Shown: piece by piece, positions 34,801 to 42,761 of the stretch | Numbering within the stretch: the stretch's first letter is position 1 | Layout of the letters: each line of letters begins with the position of its first letter | DNA from: Bacteroidales bacterium | GTDB lineage: Bacteria > Bacteroidota > Bacteroidia > Bacteroidales > UBA932 | Assembly: GCA_017447265.1 (NCBI GenBank) | Contig: JAFSOA010000001.1 | Span: 124,001 to 188,000, forward strand | DNA length: 64,000 nucleotides | Direction: 5' to 3' | Made by a program: the position numbers and the translations under genes | Notes under the pieces: model-generated | Database searches by the model: none | What the model was told of the DNA's origin: nothing | Seen by the model: the letters and a program-made list of their open reading frames with translations, nothing else

Positions 34801-35001
34801 AGCGGCGAGGGCTCCGAGATGTGGCAGCCGCTGGGTATCGTCGTGATCGGCGGTCTGCTGGTGTCGACCTTCATCACGCTGATCATCGTGCCGGTGGTCT
34901 ATGGCCTGATCTCCCGCAGCGGTGAGCGCGACAAGGAAGAGAAGCAGCGCAGAGAGTTTATATTCATGAAATTGAACCCCGACCAGGAGGAAGCAAGATG
35001 A
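31816..35001 (+). CDS. RND efflux transporter (HAE1/AcrB-like)
   Basis: 1061 residues. A membrane segment at about 12-32, a large periplasmic loop, six membrane segments (about 335-540), a second loop, and five to six more (about 865-1040). SALTVAIGMVVDDAIVVLEN carries the conserved Asp pair of the proton relay in segment 4. GIVMLIGIVVKNGIVLVDY is the matching motif of segment 10. Proton-driven export of drugs, bile salts or lipids across both membranes. It overlaps the next gene by 4 bp. Confidence 0.95.
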   Translation: MSIYKSAIEKPVTTALIFVAVIVIGVFSLLRLPIDQFPEMNPPYITVMTTYAGASASEIETNVTKIIENSLTSVDGLKELTSSSRDNMSVVSLELEWGADLDEASNDIRSYIDMVKSNLPDGCSNPVMFKLNSSLMPIIQYSVMARESYPGLEKIMNDEVVPQLNRINGIGSVTVSGAPDRYVYIDIDQAKLDGYNLTVEQVANAISVNNLNLSSGTVKMDKEQYQMQVRGEYAQSADIADIVVLTTPLGQKVFVRDLAAVRDTIKDLSLDEKVDSKDAVRLIVAKKSGSNTVQVCKDVRKELAKLEKSLPADVEIKMIYDSSEEIENAIGSLEESILYALLFVVLVVFFFLGKWRATLIIGITIPIALIVAFIYLLVVDSSLNIISLSALTVAIGMVVDDAIVVLENITKHIDRGSSPHEAAIYATNEVWTSVIATTLVIAAVFIPLTMLTGMAGILFKELGWIVTIVVSTSTLVAISLIPMLCSKLLKANAVEIDEKGRLVEKKARRGWYDRIIVGFLDKVDKAYAKLLHWCLNHKLVTIVIALAFFVVSILPMAMGKIGTDFMQTSDNGRLSVTVELQPGTRVERSAALARVLEGRIEELVPEVKRISTSTGSNDESTIGALFSSTTNYKISMTVVCTKKYQRKRSIEEIAEVIRQELAQYPEIIEYQCMVSSGMGAGGASTVDVEIYGYDFDETSAYAAQVRQAIIDNVPGARNVRITRDKDRPELKLVVDKEKAALHGLNTATVSQYVRNRVAGFTAGFLKEDGDEYNIVVRLKEEDRNSLSDIQDLTIPTATGARIKLSEIAQIEEYWAPQTIERKSRQRYVRVTALPYKTSLGELAEAIQVQLDQIKAPSGVSVVLAGDYEDQQKTFKDIIMLGLLIILLVYIVMASQFESLGKPAVILLAIPFALSGVVLALWITGRSLDMIGALGIVMLIGIVVKNGIVLVDYTNLMRDRGYRLNDAIAMSGASRLRPVLMTAFTTLLGMLPMALSSGEGSEMWQPLGIVVIGGLLVSTFITLIIVPVVYGLISRSGERDKEEKQRREFIFMKLNPDQEEAR

Positions 35002-35291
35002 AAAGTGTAATGATTGTATTCAACCAGGCCTTCACCACGCGTGTGGAGTATATGCTGGAGGAGCTGGGTATCAGAGGATTCACCTTTTTCGAGCAGGTGC
35101 AGGGCCGCGGATCCGCCGACGGCGAGCCGCACCGGGGCACCCATACCTGGCCGGAGATGAACTCGGCCATCATCACGATCGTTCCCGATGAGAAAGTGGC
35201 CGACCTGCTGCTGACGGTACGCAAACTCGACGCCCGCAACAAGGCGGTGGGTGTGCGTGCTTTCGTGTGGAATATCGAACAGACCGTCTGA
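34998..35291 (+). CDS. PG0541-type transporter-associated PII-like protein
   Basis: 97 residues, soluble. It begins MKSVMIVFNQAFTTRVEYML and has the alternating strand-helix layout of a ferredoxin-like PII fold (SAIITIVPDEKVADLLLTV). Bacteroidales RND operons often end with this gene. A regulatory role on the pump, similar to small PII-like partners of other transporters, is plausible but unproven. Confidence 0.75.
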   Translation: MKSVMIVFNQAFTTRVEYMLEELGIRGFTFFEQVQGRGSADGEPHRGTHTWPEMNSAIITIVPDEKVADLLLTVRKLDARNKAVGVRAFVWNIEQTV

Positions 35292-35317
35292 CATTCCGAA
35301 AAATTTATGTAACTTTA
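35287..35317 (+). promoter_or_regulatory. Possible promoter for thioredoxin gene
   Basis: TCTG at 35287-35290, 19 bp, TAACTTTA at 35310-35317: one mismatch in each box. The leader to the ATG at 35349 is about 25 bases. Confidence 0.45.
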
Positions 35318-35348
35318 CCCGGATTTCATCCCAAAAGACAACAAGATT

Positions 35349-35666
35349 ATGGCACAAACCTTAACTGATTCCAATTTCGCCGAGATCGTCGAACAGGGCT
35401 CCCTGCCCGTGCTCGTGGACTTCTGGGCCACTTGGTGCGGTCCCTGCCGCATGCTTTCTCCCGTGGTGGACAAGCTGGCCGAGAAATACGCAGGCAAGAT
35501 GAACGTGGTCAAATGCAATGTGGACGAGAGCGTCGACATTCCCATGAAGTTCGGCATCCGCAACATCCCTACGCTGCTCTTCTTCAAGAACGGCGAGCTG
35601 GTCGACCGCCTGGTGGGTGCTGTCCCGCAGGCCGAGATCGAGAAGAAAATCGAAGCAATCATCTAA
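35349..35666 (+). CDS. trxA: Thioredoxin
   Basis: 105 residues, no signal peptide. FWATWCGPCRM carries the WCGPC redox centre at about residues 28-32, and the cis-Pro is in IRNIPTLLFF. Cytoplasmic disulfide reductase. It is followed 18 bp later by a barrel-protein gene. Confidence 0.96.
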   Translation: MAQTLTDSNFAEIVEQGSLPVLVDFWATWCGPCRMLSPVVDKLAEKYAGKMNVVKCNVDESVDIPMKFGIRNIPTLLFFKNGELVDRLVGAVPQAEIEKKIEAII

Positions 35667-35684
35667 GATCTAAAACAGACTGAT

Positions 35685-36269
35685 ATGAAAAAACTTTCCA
35701 TGCTGCTTGTCAGCATTCTTTGCCTGGGTGTCCTGAATGCAGGTGCGCAGGGCTTCATCATCAAAGGCGGTTGGAACTATTCCGGTTCCTCCGTCAAGGA
35801 GATCAAAGCCGGCCGCAGCGGCTGGCAGGCCGGTATCGGCTACCAGACCGAGTCGACCCACGGTTTCTCCTTCCAGCCTGAGCTTCTTTACAAGGTGTCC
35901 GGCCTGAAACTCTCCGACGGTGCCAACCTGAGCCTGGGTTATCTGGAACTTCCGCTCAACGTGCAGTGGGGTCCCGATTTGCTGATCGCCCGCCCGTTCG
36001 TGTTCGCCGGTCCGTATGTGGGCTACAAGATCCGCACGGCCGCCAGCAGCAGTGTCGACACCGATGTGGCGAGTGCACTCAACAAATTCGAGTTCGGCCT
36101 GGGCGTCGGCCTGGGTATCAATGTCTGGAAACTGCAGATTGCCGGCCGTTTCAACTGGAACCTCGGCACCTTCGCCGATGTCAAGAGTGCCCAGTATGTC
36201 ATTCAGCAGTATGAAGAGCTGAAAGGCAAGGCCCGCATGTTCGAGCTCTCCGTCGGCCTCAGATTCTGA
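35685..36269 (+). CDS. Outer-membrane beta-barrel protein (porin-like)
   Basis: 194 residues; signal peptide MKKLSMLLVSILCLGVLNAGAQ. The mature part shows eight or so amphipathic strands (GFIIKGGWNYSGSS, GWQAGIGYQTE, FELSVGLRF at the end, with terminal Phe). Fits the OMP_b-brl_2-type small barrels common in Bacteroidota. Function unknown. Confidence 0.8.
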   Translation: MKKLSMLLVSILCLGVLNAGAQGFIIKGGWNYSGSSVKEIKAGRSGWQAGIGYQTESTHGFSFQPELLYKVSGLKLSDGANLSLGYLELPLNVQWGPDLLIARPFVFAGPYVGYKIRTAASSSVDTDVASALNKFEFGLGVGLGINVWKLQIAGRFNWNLGTFADVKSAQYVIQQYEELKGKARMFELSVGLRF

Positions 36270-36275
36270 CGAACC

Positions 36276-37241
36276 TTGTACAAGGAAGTCCAAAAGTTTC
36301 TGGGCCCGGCCTGGAAGGATTTCCAGCGAAGCTTCGCAGAAAGCCTTCAGACCGACATCCCGCTGCTCGAAAAGGTGAACCGCTTCATCCTGGAGCACGG
36401 GGGTAAGAAACTTCGTCCTACGTTTTCGCTGCTCATCGCACAAGCCCTCGGGGCCCCGTGCGATGAGCGCGTTCTTTCTTGTGCCGCAGCCTCCGAGCTG
36501 CTGCACACGGCCACGCTGCTGCACGACGACGTGGCCGACGACGCCCTGACCCGCCGGGGCGTACCCACGGTCATGGCGCTCTATTCGCCGTCCACCGCCG
36601 TGCTGATCGGGGATTTCTGGCTTTCCCGCGCCATGGACCTGATCATCGACCATCCGGACAAGCGGGTGCTGCATGCCTTCTCAAAGTGCCTCTGCGACCT
36701 GGCCCGGGGCGAGATGCTGCAGCTGGAGCGGGCCGAGAAGGGAGATACGTCCGAAGCGGACTATCGTGAGATCATCTACTGCAAGACCACGTCGCTCTTC
36801 GAGGCTGCCATGGTCAGCGCTGCCATCAGCGCCGGTGCCGGCGAGGCGGAAACGGCTGCCTGCCGCAGCTACGCCAAGCACATCGGCCAGGCTTTCCAGA
36901 TGATGGACGATATCCTCGACTATTCTCCGGAACTGTCCATCGGCAAACCCACCGGACAGGACATCATGGAAAAGAAGGTGACCCTGCCGCTGCTCTGCCT
37001 CTTCGGGAAAGTGCCCGCCTCCGTGTCGCGCAGCCTCCGCCGGCGCATGCGGAAACCCGATGCCGCCCTGGTCGGGGAGATCTTCTCGCTCGTGCGGCAA
37101 TACGACGCGCTTTCCGATGCGCGCCGCGTCCTGGAGGAGGAGATCCGCCAGGCTGTCGAAGCCCTCGCGCCGCTTCCGGCGTCCGAGGCGAAATCCTATT
37201 TGGAAAAATTGGCCGGACTGATGGCCGTCAGGACCGCGTAA
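36276..37241 (+). CDS. Polyprenyl synthetase (trans-isoprenyl diphosphate synthase)
   Basis: 321 residues. The first Asp-rich motif is LLHDDVADDALTRRG and the second is MMDDILDY; GGKKLRP gives the basic substrate site. It makes a long-chain prenyl diphosphate for menaquinone or undecaprenol. No ATG is available: the stop of the preceding gene is in the same frame 6 bases upstream, so a TTG at 36276 must serve as start. The 3' end overlaps the convergent trmB gene by 14 bp. Confidence 0.9.
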   Translation: MYKEVQKFLGPAWKDFQRSFAESLQTDIPLLEKVNRFILEHGGKKLRPTFSLLIAQALGAPCDERVLSCAAASELLHTATLLHDDVADDALTRRGVPTVMALYSPSTAVLIGDFWLSRAMDLIIDHPDKRVLHAFSKCLCDLARGEMLQLERAEKGDTSEADYREIIYCKTTSLFEAAMVSAAISAGAGEAETAACRSYAKHIGQAFQMMDDILDYSPELSIGKPTGQDIMEKKVTLPLLCLFGKVPASVSRSLRRRMRKPDAALVGEIFSLVRQYDALSDARRVLEEEIRQAVEALAPLPASEAKSYLEKLAGLMAVRTA

Positions 37242-37965
37242 GGGTCTTGTAGGTCTGTTCGTAGGGTTCCTGGTCCCATTCGGGTTCGACCAGTGCAGCT
37301 GTGCTGTCGAGCCGGAAGGCCAGGTAGGTGATGGGGATGCCCTGCGCCAGGAAATTCTTCTCGTAGAAGGTCTGGATGCTGAGCAGCTCGTCGGCGCGTC
37401 CCGTGCCGTAGATGTCCTCGTTGTGCTCCAGGACGGTCAGGCCGTTGACGCGGGCGGTTTCGAGGGTGAAGTGGTGCAGCAGGCGGCTGTCGGTCTTCAG
37501 GTGGATGGTTCCGCCCGAGGCGAGCATGCGCCGGTAGCTCTCCAGGAAACGAGGGTGGGTGAGGCGCTTGCGGGGCTTGCGCTCCTGCGGGTCGGCGAAC
37601 GTGATCCAGATCTCGTCGATCTCGCCGGGCCCGAAGAGCGATTCGATGAACTCGATGCGCGTGCGGATGAAGGCCACGTTGCCCAGCTGGTTGAGGGTGG
37701 CGTATTTGGCGCCTTTCCAGAGCCGGGCCCCTTTGATGTCGATGCCGATGTAGTTCTTCCCGGGGAAACGCTCCGCCAGAGCGATGGTATATTCACCCTT
37801 GCCGCACCCCAGCTCGAGGACGATGGGGTGGTCGTTGTGGAACATGTCGGATTTCCAGTGCCCCTTCAGGGGATGGTCGCGCCCGAGCAATTCTTCGGTG
37901 GTGGGCTGCACCAGGCAGGAGAAGGTCTCGTTCTCCCGGAATTTTCTGAGTTTACCTTTTCCCAT
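37228..37965 (-). CDS. trmB: tRNA (guanine-N7)-methyltransferase
   Basis: 245 residues. The SAM site is VLELGCGKGEYT, followed by the TrmB motifs IGIDIKGARLWKGAK and WITFADPQERKPRKRLTHPRF. It methylates G46 of tRNAs. It overlaps gldH by 14 bp and its own 3' end overlaps the convergent prenyl synthase gene. Confidence 0.95.
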   Translation of the reverse strand: MGKGKLRKFRENETFSCLVQPTTEELLGRDHPLKGHWKSDMFHNDHPIVLELGCGKGEYTIALAERFPGKNYIGIDIKGARLWKGAKYATLNQLGNVAFIRTRIEFIESLFGPGEIDEIWITFADPQERKPRKRLTHPRFLESYRRMLASGGTIHLKTDSRLLHHFTLETARVNGLTVLEHNEDIYGTGRADELLSIQTFYEKNFLAQGIPITYLAFRLDSTAALVEPEWDQEPYEQTYKTLTRS

Positions 37966-38446
37966 CGTTGCGGGTTTCGTTCAGTTCGTAAGAGAAGCCC
38001 AGGCCCTGCAGGGCTCTGGCCTGTGCCGGGTCGGCGGGCTGGATCAGGAAGCTCCAGCGGCCGCCGCCGGGTGAAAAGTCGCGCCAACGCCAGCTGATGT
38101 CGGTCACGGAGCCGCTGCCATGGCGCATCCGGAGGCAGGCTCCTTCCGCCAGTGGCAGTTCCAGACGCTCGATGGTGCTGGTCCCGTCGGGGGCGAGGAG
38201 GCGGATGTCGAGGTCGAGGCTTCCGTTGGGAAACCGGCTGGCGACCAGGCGTGCGGCGATGTCCAGCGCATAGCTGGCGGTGCTGTCTTCGAAGTCGATG
38301 TCAAAGCGGTAGACGCCGCCTTCGCTGCGGGCGCTGCCGGCTGAGCGGAAGAAAGAATCGCCTGCGGGCTTCCCGCAGGCAAAGACAGCCAGCAGGGTGA
38401 GGAGCAGCGTGACGGGCAGCAGCGTATGTCTACGCCTGCTTCCCAT
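37952..38446 (-). CDS. gldH: GldH-type lipoprotein
   Basis: 164 residues from ATG 38446 (MGSRRRHTLLPVTLL), lipobox LAVFAC with Cys at about 24. YRFDIDFEDSTASYALDI and a strand-rich body match GldH, a gliding-motility-family lipoprotein kept by non-gliding Bacteroidales. The start overlaps the end of the RicT-like gene by 17 bp and the stop overlaps trmB by 14 bp: a tightly packed operon holB-ricT-gldH-trmB. Confidence 0.8.
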   Translation of the reverse strand: MGSRRRHTLLPVTLLLTLLAVFACGKPAGDSFFRSAGSARSEGGVYRFDIDFEDSTASYALDIAARLVASRFPNGSLDLDIRLLAPDGTSTIERLELPLAEGACLRMRHGSGSVTDISWRWRDFSPGGGRWSFLIQPADPAQARALQGLGFSYELNETRNDGKR

Positions 38447-39713
38447 GATTGCCGTCGTTGCCGCGGCGCGGGTGGTTGTCGCGCCGCCGCTCGCCGCCGT
38501 TATGCCGGTTTTCGTTGCTCCGGCTCTCACTGTTCCGGTTTTCGTTGTTCCGGTTGCCGTTGTTGCGGCCTCCGCGCCGGTGGTTGTTGTTGCCGCCCCT
38601 GCGCTTCTTCTGCTCGTCGAAACGCGTGATGCTTTCATCGCCCACGGCGCTGATGAATTCGCTCTTGACGGCCGGTCCGCTTTCCTGCAGTGAGGCCGGC
38701 TTGTTGCCCTTGCGGTTCTCCGCCAGGATCTCGCGGACACGGCTGGCGGGGATGGCATAGAGGTTCGCCAGGCTGCCCTGCTCGTAGGAGAAGTACATGA
38801 TGCCGCGCAGGATGTCGGTCTTCATGAGCCAGGCCGGACCATCCTCGAGCTCGATGGGGCCGCGGAGGTCGGGCAGCTGCTTCTGGGCGTCCACATAGGT
38901 CGAAGCCTCGTAGTTGATGCAGCATTTGAGCTTGCTGCACTGGCCGGCCAGTTTCTGCGGATTGAGCGAGAGGTCCTGGCAGCGGGCGGCCTGCGTGGTG
39001 ATCGACTGGAAGTCCGACATGTAGTTGGAGCAGCACAGGGCGCGGCCGCAGACACCGAGCCCGCCGATCAGGCCGGCTTCCTGGCGGGCGCCGATCTGTT
39101 TCATCTCCACGCGGATATGGAATTCTTCGGCGAAATCCTTGATGAGCTGGCGGAAGTCCACGCGCTCGTCGGCGATGTAGTAGAAGATGGCCTTGGTGCC
39201 GTCGCCCTGAAATTCCACGTCGCCGATCTTCATGTCGAGGCCGAGGCGGGCGGCCAGCTGGCGCGAGCGGATCATGGTCTTCTGTTCGCGGGAGATGGCT
39301 TCCTGCCAGCGCTCGATGTCGAGGATCTTGGCCTTGCGGTAGATGCGGCGGAACTCGTAGGTCTCGGGGTCGATGCGGTGGCGGGCCAGCTGCTCGAGGA
39401 CCACTGGTCCTTCGAGCGTGACGATGCCCAGGTCGTGTCCGTTCTGGGCCTCCACCACCACCAGGTCGCCCTTCTTGATGATCTGGCCCGAGGTGTTGCG
39501 GAAAAACACCTTGCGGGTGTTCTTGAAGCGCACTTCGTAAAGGTCGCTGTAGCGGCTCTGGTGGATGCCTTCCATCCAGTCGTAGCTGCTGAGCTTGCAG
39601 CAGCGGATGTTGTAGCGGACCTTCAGCTCGCCGATGGGCGTACGCTCCACTTCGCAGCCGCGGGAGCAGTCATATTGGGTGGTTCCTTTTTCTTTGAGTG
39701 TGATTTCTTCCAT
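38430..39713 (-). CDS. PSP1-domain protein (RicT/YaaT-like) with low-complexity Asn/Arg tail
   Basis: 427 residues from ATG 39713 (MEEITLKEKGTTQYDC). The PSP1 core shows VVVEAQNGHDLG, FYYIADERVDFRQL, GARQEAGLIGGLGVCGRALCC and KLKCCINYE: the Cys pattern that binds Fe-S clusters in RicT. In Bacillus, RicT with RicA and RicF tunes RNase Y. The last 60 residues are a repeat-like Asn/Arg/Glu string (NRNNENRNSESRSNENRHN), which is likely RNA-binding or disordered. It follows holB by 4 bp, an order conserved in Bacteroidales. Confidence 0.88.
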   Translation of the reverse strand: MEEITLKEKGTTQYDCSRGCEVERTPIGELKVRYNIRCCKLSSYDWMEGIHQSRYSDLYEVRFKNTRKVFFRNTSGQIIKKGDLVVVEAQNGHDLGIVTLEGPVVLEQLARHRIDPETYEFRRIYRKAKILDIERWQEAISREQKTMIRSRQLAARLGLDMKIGDVEFQGDGTKAIFYYIADERVDFRQLIKDFAEEFHIRVEMKQIGARQEAGLIGGLGVCGRALCCSNYMSDFQSITTQAARCQDLSLNPQKLAGQCSKLKCCINYEASTYVDAQKQLPDLRGPIELEDGPAWLMKTDILRGIMYFSYEQGSLANLYAIPASRVREILAENRKGNKPASLQESGPAVKSEFISAVGDESITRFDEQKKRRGGNNNHRRGGRNNGNRNNENRNSESRSNENRHNGGERRRDNHPRRGNDGNHGKQA

Positions 39714-39717
39714 GGGG

Positions 39718-40767
39718 CTATAAAGCAAGTAAAAGCCGGTTGCTCAGGTCGCAGAAGGTCAGTTTCGGGTTGACGTTGCTGCCGACGGCGGAAAGGGCGG
39801 CGTCGACGGCTAGGAAGGCCTTCTCGTAGAAGCTGGGCTTGATGCGGGCGGCAAAGCCGCGGATGGTGGCCTCCTCCTGTTCGGAGAGACGGGCCAGTGC
39901 GTCGAGTCCGCTGGCAACCAGGTAGATTTTTCGGATGTATTGTTCCATGTACAGGCACCATTCCCGCTGTTTCTCGCGACCCAGGTCGGCGAGCATCTCC
40001 CATTGAGGGAAGGTGTCGATGATGCGTTTGGCCAGGCCGGCTTCGAGCAGCGACTTGGCGATCTCGCGGTATTCGGCGTTGTCGCTGTCGCGTCCTCCGG
40101 CCGTGCGCAACCGTTCTTCGCGGCTGAGCGGCTTGAGGGCGATGGCCTGGCAGCGGGAGCGGATGGTGGGGAGCAGCCGCTCGGGCTGGTGGGTCACCAG
40201 CAGGAAGAGGGTGCCGGCGGGCGGTTCCTCGAGCAGTTTGAGCAGCTTGTTGGCCGCGTCGAGGTTCATCTTTTCCGGCAGGTAGACGATCATGGTCTTC
40301 CACAGGCCTTCCGCGGCCCGCAGCGACAGTTTCTCGAATATGCGCCGCGACTCGTGCACGCTGATCAGGCCGCTCTTGTTTTCGATGCCGATGGCGTCGT
40401 AGAGCTCCTGCTCGGTGAAGTAGGGATTGGCCAGCGCCAGCTCGCGGAAAGCGGGCAGGAAGTAGTCCGATACGGGCGCTTTTTTCTCGCTTTCGCTCAG
40501 CTGGGTACTGGCGCTCACCGGAAATACGAAATGCAGGTCGGGGTGGATGAGTTTCTGGTACTTGTGGCACGCAGGGCAGGTGCCGCAGGCGTCGTCTTCC
40601 TGCGGCTCGCGGCAGTTGACGAACTGCGCCAGTGCCAGGGCGAAGGCAAAGCCGCCTCCGCCGCTCTCCTCCACGAAGAGGATGGCGTGTCCCAGCCGCT
40701 GGCCGCGGACCATCCGCACCAGCTGCTGCTTGAGCTCCTCATTCCCGATGATTTCCGAAAAGCGCAT
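39718..40767 (-). CDS. holB: DNA polymerase III subunit delta'
   Basis: 349 residues from ATG 40767 (MRFSEIIGNEELK). AAA+ clamp-loader fold: ESGGGGFAFALALAQF stands in for a degenerate Walker A, the zinc cysteines lie in CREPQEDDACGTCPAC, and MNLDAANKLLKLLEEPPAGT is the delta' signature. It opens the sliding clamp with the gamma/tau subunits. First gene of the operon with the RicT-like gene. Confidence 0.92.
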   Translation of the reverse strand: MRFSEIIGNEELKQQLVRMVRGQRLGHAILFVEESGGGGFAFALALAQFVNCREPQEDDACGTCPACHKYQKLIHPDLHFVFPVSASTQLSESEKKAPVSDYFLPAFRELALANPYFTEQELYDAIGIENKSGLISVHESRRIFEKLSLRAAEGLWKTMIVYLPEKMNLDAANKLLKLLEEPPAGTLFLLVTHQPERLLPTIRSRCQAIALKPLSREERLRTAGGRDSDNAEYREIAKSLLEAGLAKRIIDTFPQWEMLADLGREKQREWCLYMEQYIRKIYLVASGLDALARLSEQEEATIRGFAARIKPSFYEKAFLAVDAALSAVGSNVNPKLTFCDLSNRLLLAL

Positions 40768-40868
40768 AATCTCCCAAAGATACGCATTTTTTCGCAGATG
40801 CGGCAATTTCTTGGGATGAAGAATTATTCGTAACTTTACTAGTTGAATTCAAGCAACACGTCACAAGA

Positions 40869-42506
40869 ATGAAAGCGCTCTTCCACACCCTGACCCTGCT
40901 GGCAGCCTGCACGCTGCTGACGGCTTGCCCGAAACCCGAACCAGAACCCATCCCGGTTCCGAAACCCGACGAAACGGTTTCGCTGGGGCAGACCGCGCTC
41001 ATCAACGGGGAGAGCCTGCTCACAGCCGAGCTGACGCCCTGTCTCCAGCAGCAGACCGACGGTTCGCTCGCCTTCCGCTGCGCAGGCGCGCCTTTCTCCC
41101 TGGCGTTCGATATCCTGAAAGACTACGACGGTGCGAAGCCGTTCGCCCGCTATTGCAATACATCCATCGGGTATGATTTCAACCTGGGCAGCAAGCCGGC
41201 CGTGCCGGCGGAAGCGCCCGAGACCATCGACCTGTCCACGATCCTGCCGTCCGTCGTCGACCTGGGCAACCGCTCGAAAGGGATGACGATCTACCTGTCG
41301 GGCCTGCCGGAAGAGGTCATCGCCCTGGAAGACATCCATCTGTCGGAAAGTTCGCACTTCGACGTCACGCTTTCGGTGACGAGCCCCTTCTTCACGGAAG
41401 GCGCCGTCATCCCGGCGTTTTCGGTCGACATGCGCGCCTTTTTCAACAGCCCGGACGCCCAGGAAGGCATCCTCAGCTTCGACGCGCCCCTGACCGCAGA
41501 GAACGGGTACCGGGCCCAAAAGATCTTCCGTCTCGACGGTGTTCCCTTCGACCCGGACAACTTCGACCCGGAGCGCCATAACCTCAAGCTCGACGCCCGC
41601 GTCGGCCTGAGCGGACAGGTGCGATTCGAAGGACTGAAAACCACGAAGACCCGGCTGGCCGAAGCGCCCGACAAGATGCTGATCAATGTCACCGTGGTGC
41701 TGCGCGATGTCAACTGCGATGCCGTCACGGGCCGCTTCTCCTATCAGACGAAGGCCGTGACCGGGACGCTGAACCTTCCCGCCGGCCTGGCCGCGCTGGA
41801 CCTTGATCCCAGCGGCACGGCGGTACAGCTCGACATGACATCCAACCTGTCGGGACCCGCCGAGGCCCGGGTCGACCTGACTTCGCGGAGAAGCCGCCGC
41901 ACCGTCGGCACGGTTTCGGACCTGCGCATGCCGCTGCCGGTCGCCGCTCCCGGCAGCACTGTCACGTCCGTGTTCCGGCTCCAGGAAGCCGGCGACCTCT
42001 CGCCGCTGTTTGCCCGCATGCCCGATGAATTCCAGTTCAGTACGTCGGCGGCCATGCTGGAAGACCAGTCCTGCACCGTGTTGCTCGGGCAGGACCGCCA
42101 GGTGGAAATGACCCCCGGGACGGTGATTCCTTTTGTGCCGGGCAGCAGCTTCAGCATGACCCTGAACGACACCTTGAACGTGCCGTCGAAAATTGCTGCG
42201 GCCCTGAAGGCGCAGCCGCTGGAGCTGCAGGGTGAGATGGTCAATACCCTGCCGCTGGATGTCGATATGACGCTCACGCTGATCGACGACACGGGCCGTG
42301 CCATTTCGCGCGCTGTGTCACAGTCGTTCGCGGCCGGCAGCACGACGGCCATCCAGCAGGAAATCGTGCCCGCCACCACCGCGACGGACAATCTCTCGAA
42401 GGCCGTCGTCGTCTACCAGCTTCACGGTGTCGCGACGCCGCAAGCCATCAAAGCCACCGACAAGCTGCAGGCGAGCCTGAACATCATCATACCCGGAGAG
42501 GAGTAG
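40869..42506 (+). CDS. Large lipoprotein of unknown function
   Basis: 545 residues; signal with lipobox LLTAC (Cys about 20) followed by a Pro/Glu linker (PKPEPEPIPVPKPDE). The rest is strand-rich with regular repeats of the kind LDLDPSGTAVQLDMTSNLSGPAEARVDL (quoted in part), suggesting stacked beta-sandwich domains. No catalytic motif is seen. Divergent from holB, with TAACTTTA at 40831-40838 as a possible -7 box. It probably sits on the cell surface or in the periplasm. Confidence 0.6.
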   Translation: MKALFHTLTLLAACTLLTACPKPEPEPIPVPKPDETVSLGQTALINGESLLTAELTPCLQQQTDGSLAFRCAGAPFSLAFDILKDYDGAKPFARYCNTSIGYDFNLGSKPAVPAEAPETIDLSTILPSVVDLGNRSKGMTIYLSGLPEEVIALEDIHLSESSHFDVTLSVTSPFFTEGAVIPAFSVDMRAFFNSPDAQEGILSFDAPLTAENGYRAQKIFRLDGVPFDPDNFDPERHNLKLDARVGLSGQVRFEGLKTTKTRLAEAPDKMLINVTVVLRDVNCDAVTGRFSYQTKAVTGTLNLPAGLAALDLDPSGTAVQLDMTSNLSGPAEARVDLTSRRSRRTVGTVSDLRMPLPVAAPGSTVTSVFRLQEAGDLSPLFARMPDEFQFSTSAAMLEDQSCTVLLGQDRQVEMTPGTVIPFVPGSSFSMTLNDTLNVPSKIAAALKAQPLELQGEMVNTLPLDVDMTLTLIDDTGRAISRAVSQSFAAGSTTAIQQEIVPATTATDNLSKAVVVYQLHGVATPQAIKATDKLQASLNIIIPGEE

Positions 42507-42544
42507 CCTCTTCGGGTTCAGCGTGCTTTTTGTGAAGGAGGCGG

Positions 42545-42748
42545 CTAGGCGTTGTCGCGGTCGAGGATCATCTGGGCGGATTCGAAATCCTCGTCGTTGA
42601 CCATCAGCTGGACGCCGTGGCGGCCCATCGTGATGCCCGGATAGGGGCTGTTGGCATTCATGATCACGGCACGAATGCCTTCGCTTTCGAGAAGGCCCTT
42701 GGCGATCTCGGCTTCATACTCGAGATTGAATTCTGCTACGACTTTCAT
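42545..42748 (-). CDS. DUF2007 family protein
   Basis: 67 residues. FNLEYEAEIAKGLLESEGIRAVI and VQLMVNDEDFESAQMIL form the small beta-alpha-beta fold of DUF2007, described as a putative signal-transducing or PII-like domain. It follows a membrane protein gene by 13 bp and is probably co-transcribed with it. Confidence 0.82.
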   Translation of the reverse strand: MKVVAEFNLEYEAEIAKGLLESEGIRAVIMNANSPYPGITMGRHGVQLMVNDEDFESAQMILDRDNA

Positions 42749-42761
42749 GGCGGTTGTGGAA

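Noticed and set aside
37513..37530. CCGCCCGAGGC inside trmB as another att copy
   Set aside because: It is in a conserved coding position of trmB, with no further tRNA match and no island nearby.
38447..38758. N-terminal extension of GldH by about 100 codons
   Set aside because: It is a Thr/Ala/Arg-rich out-of-frame reading of the RicT-like tail; the lipoprotein signal starts at 38446.
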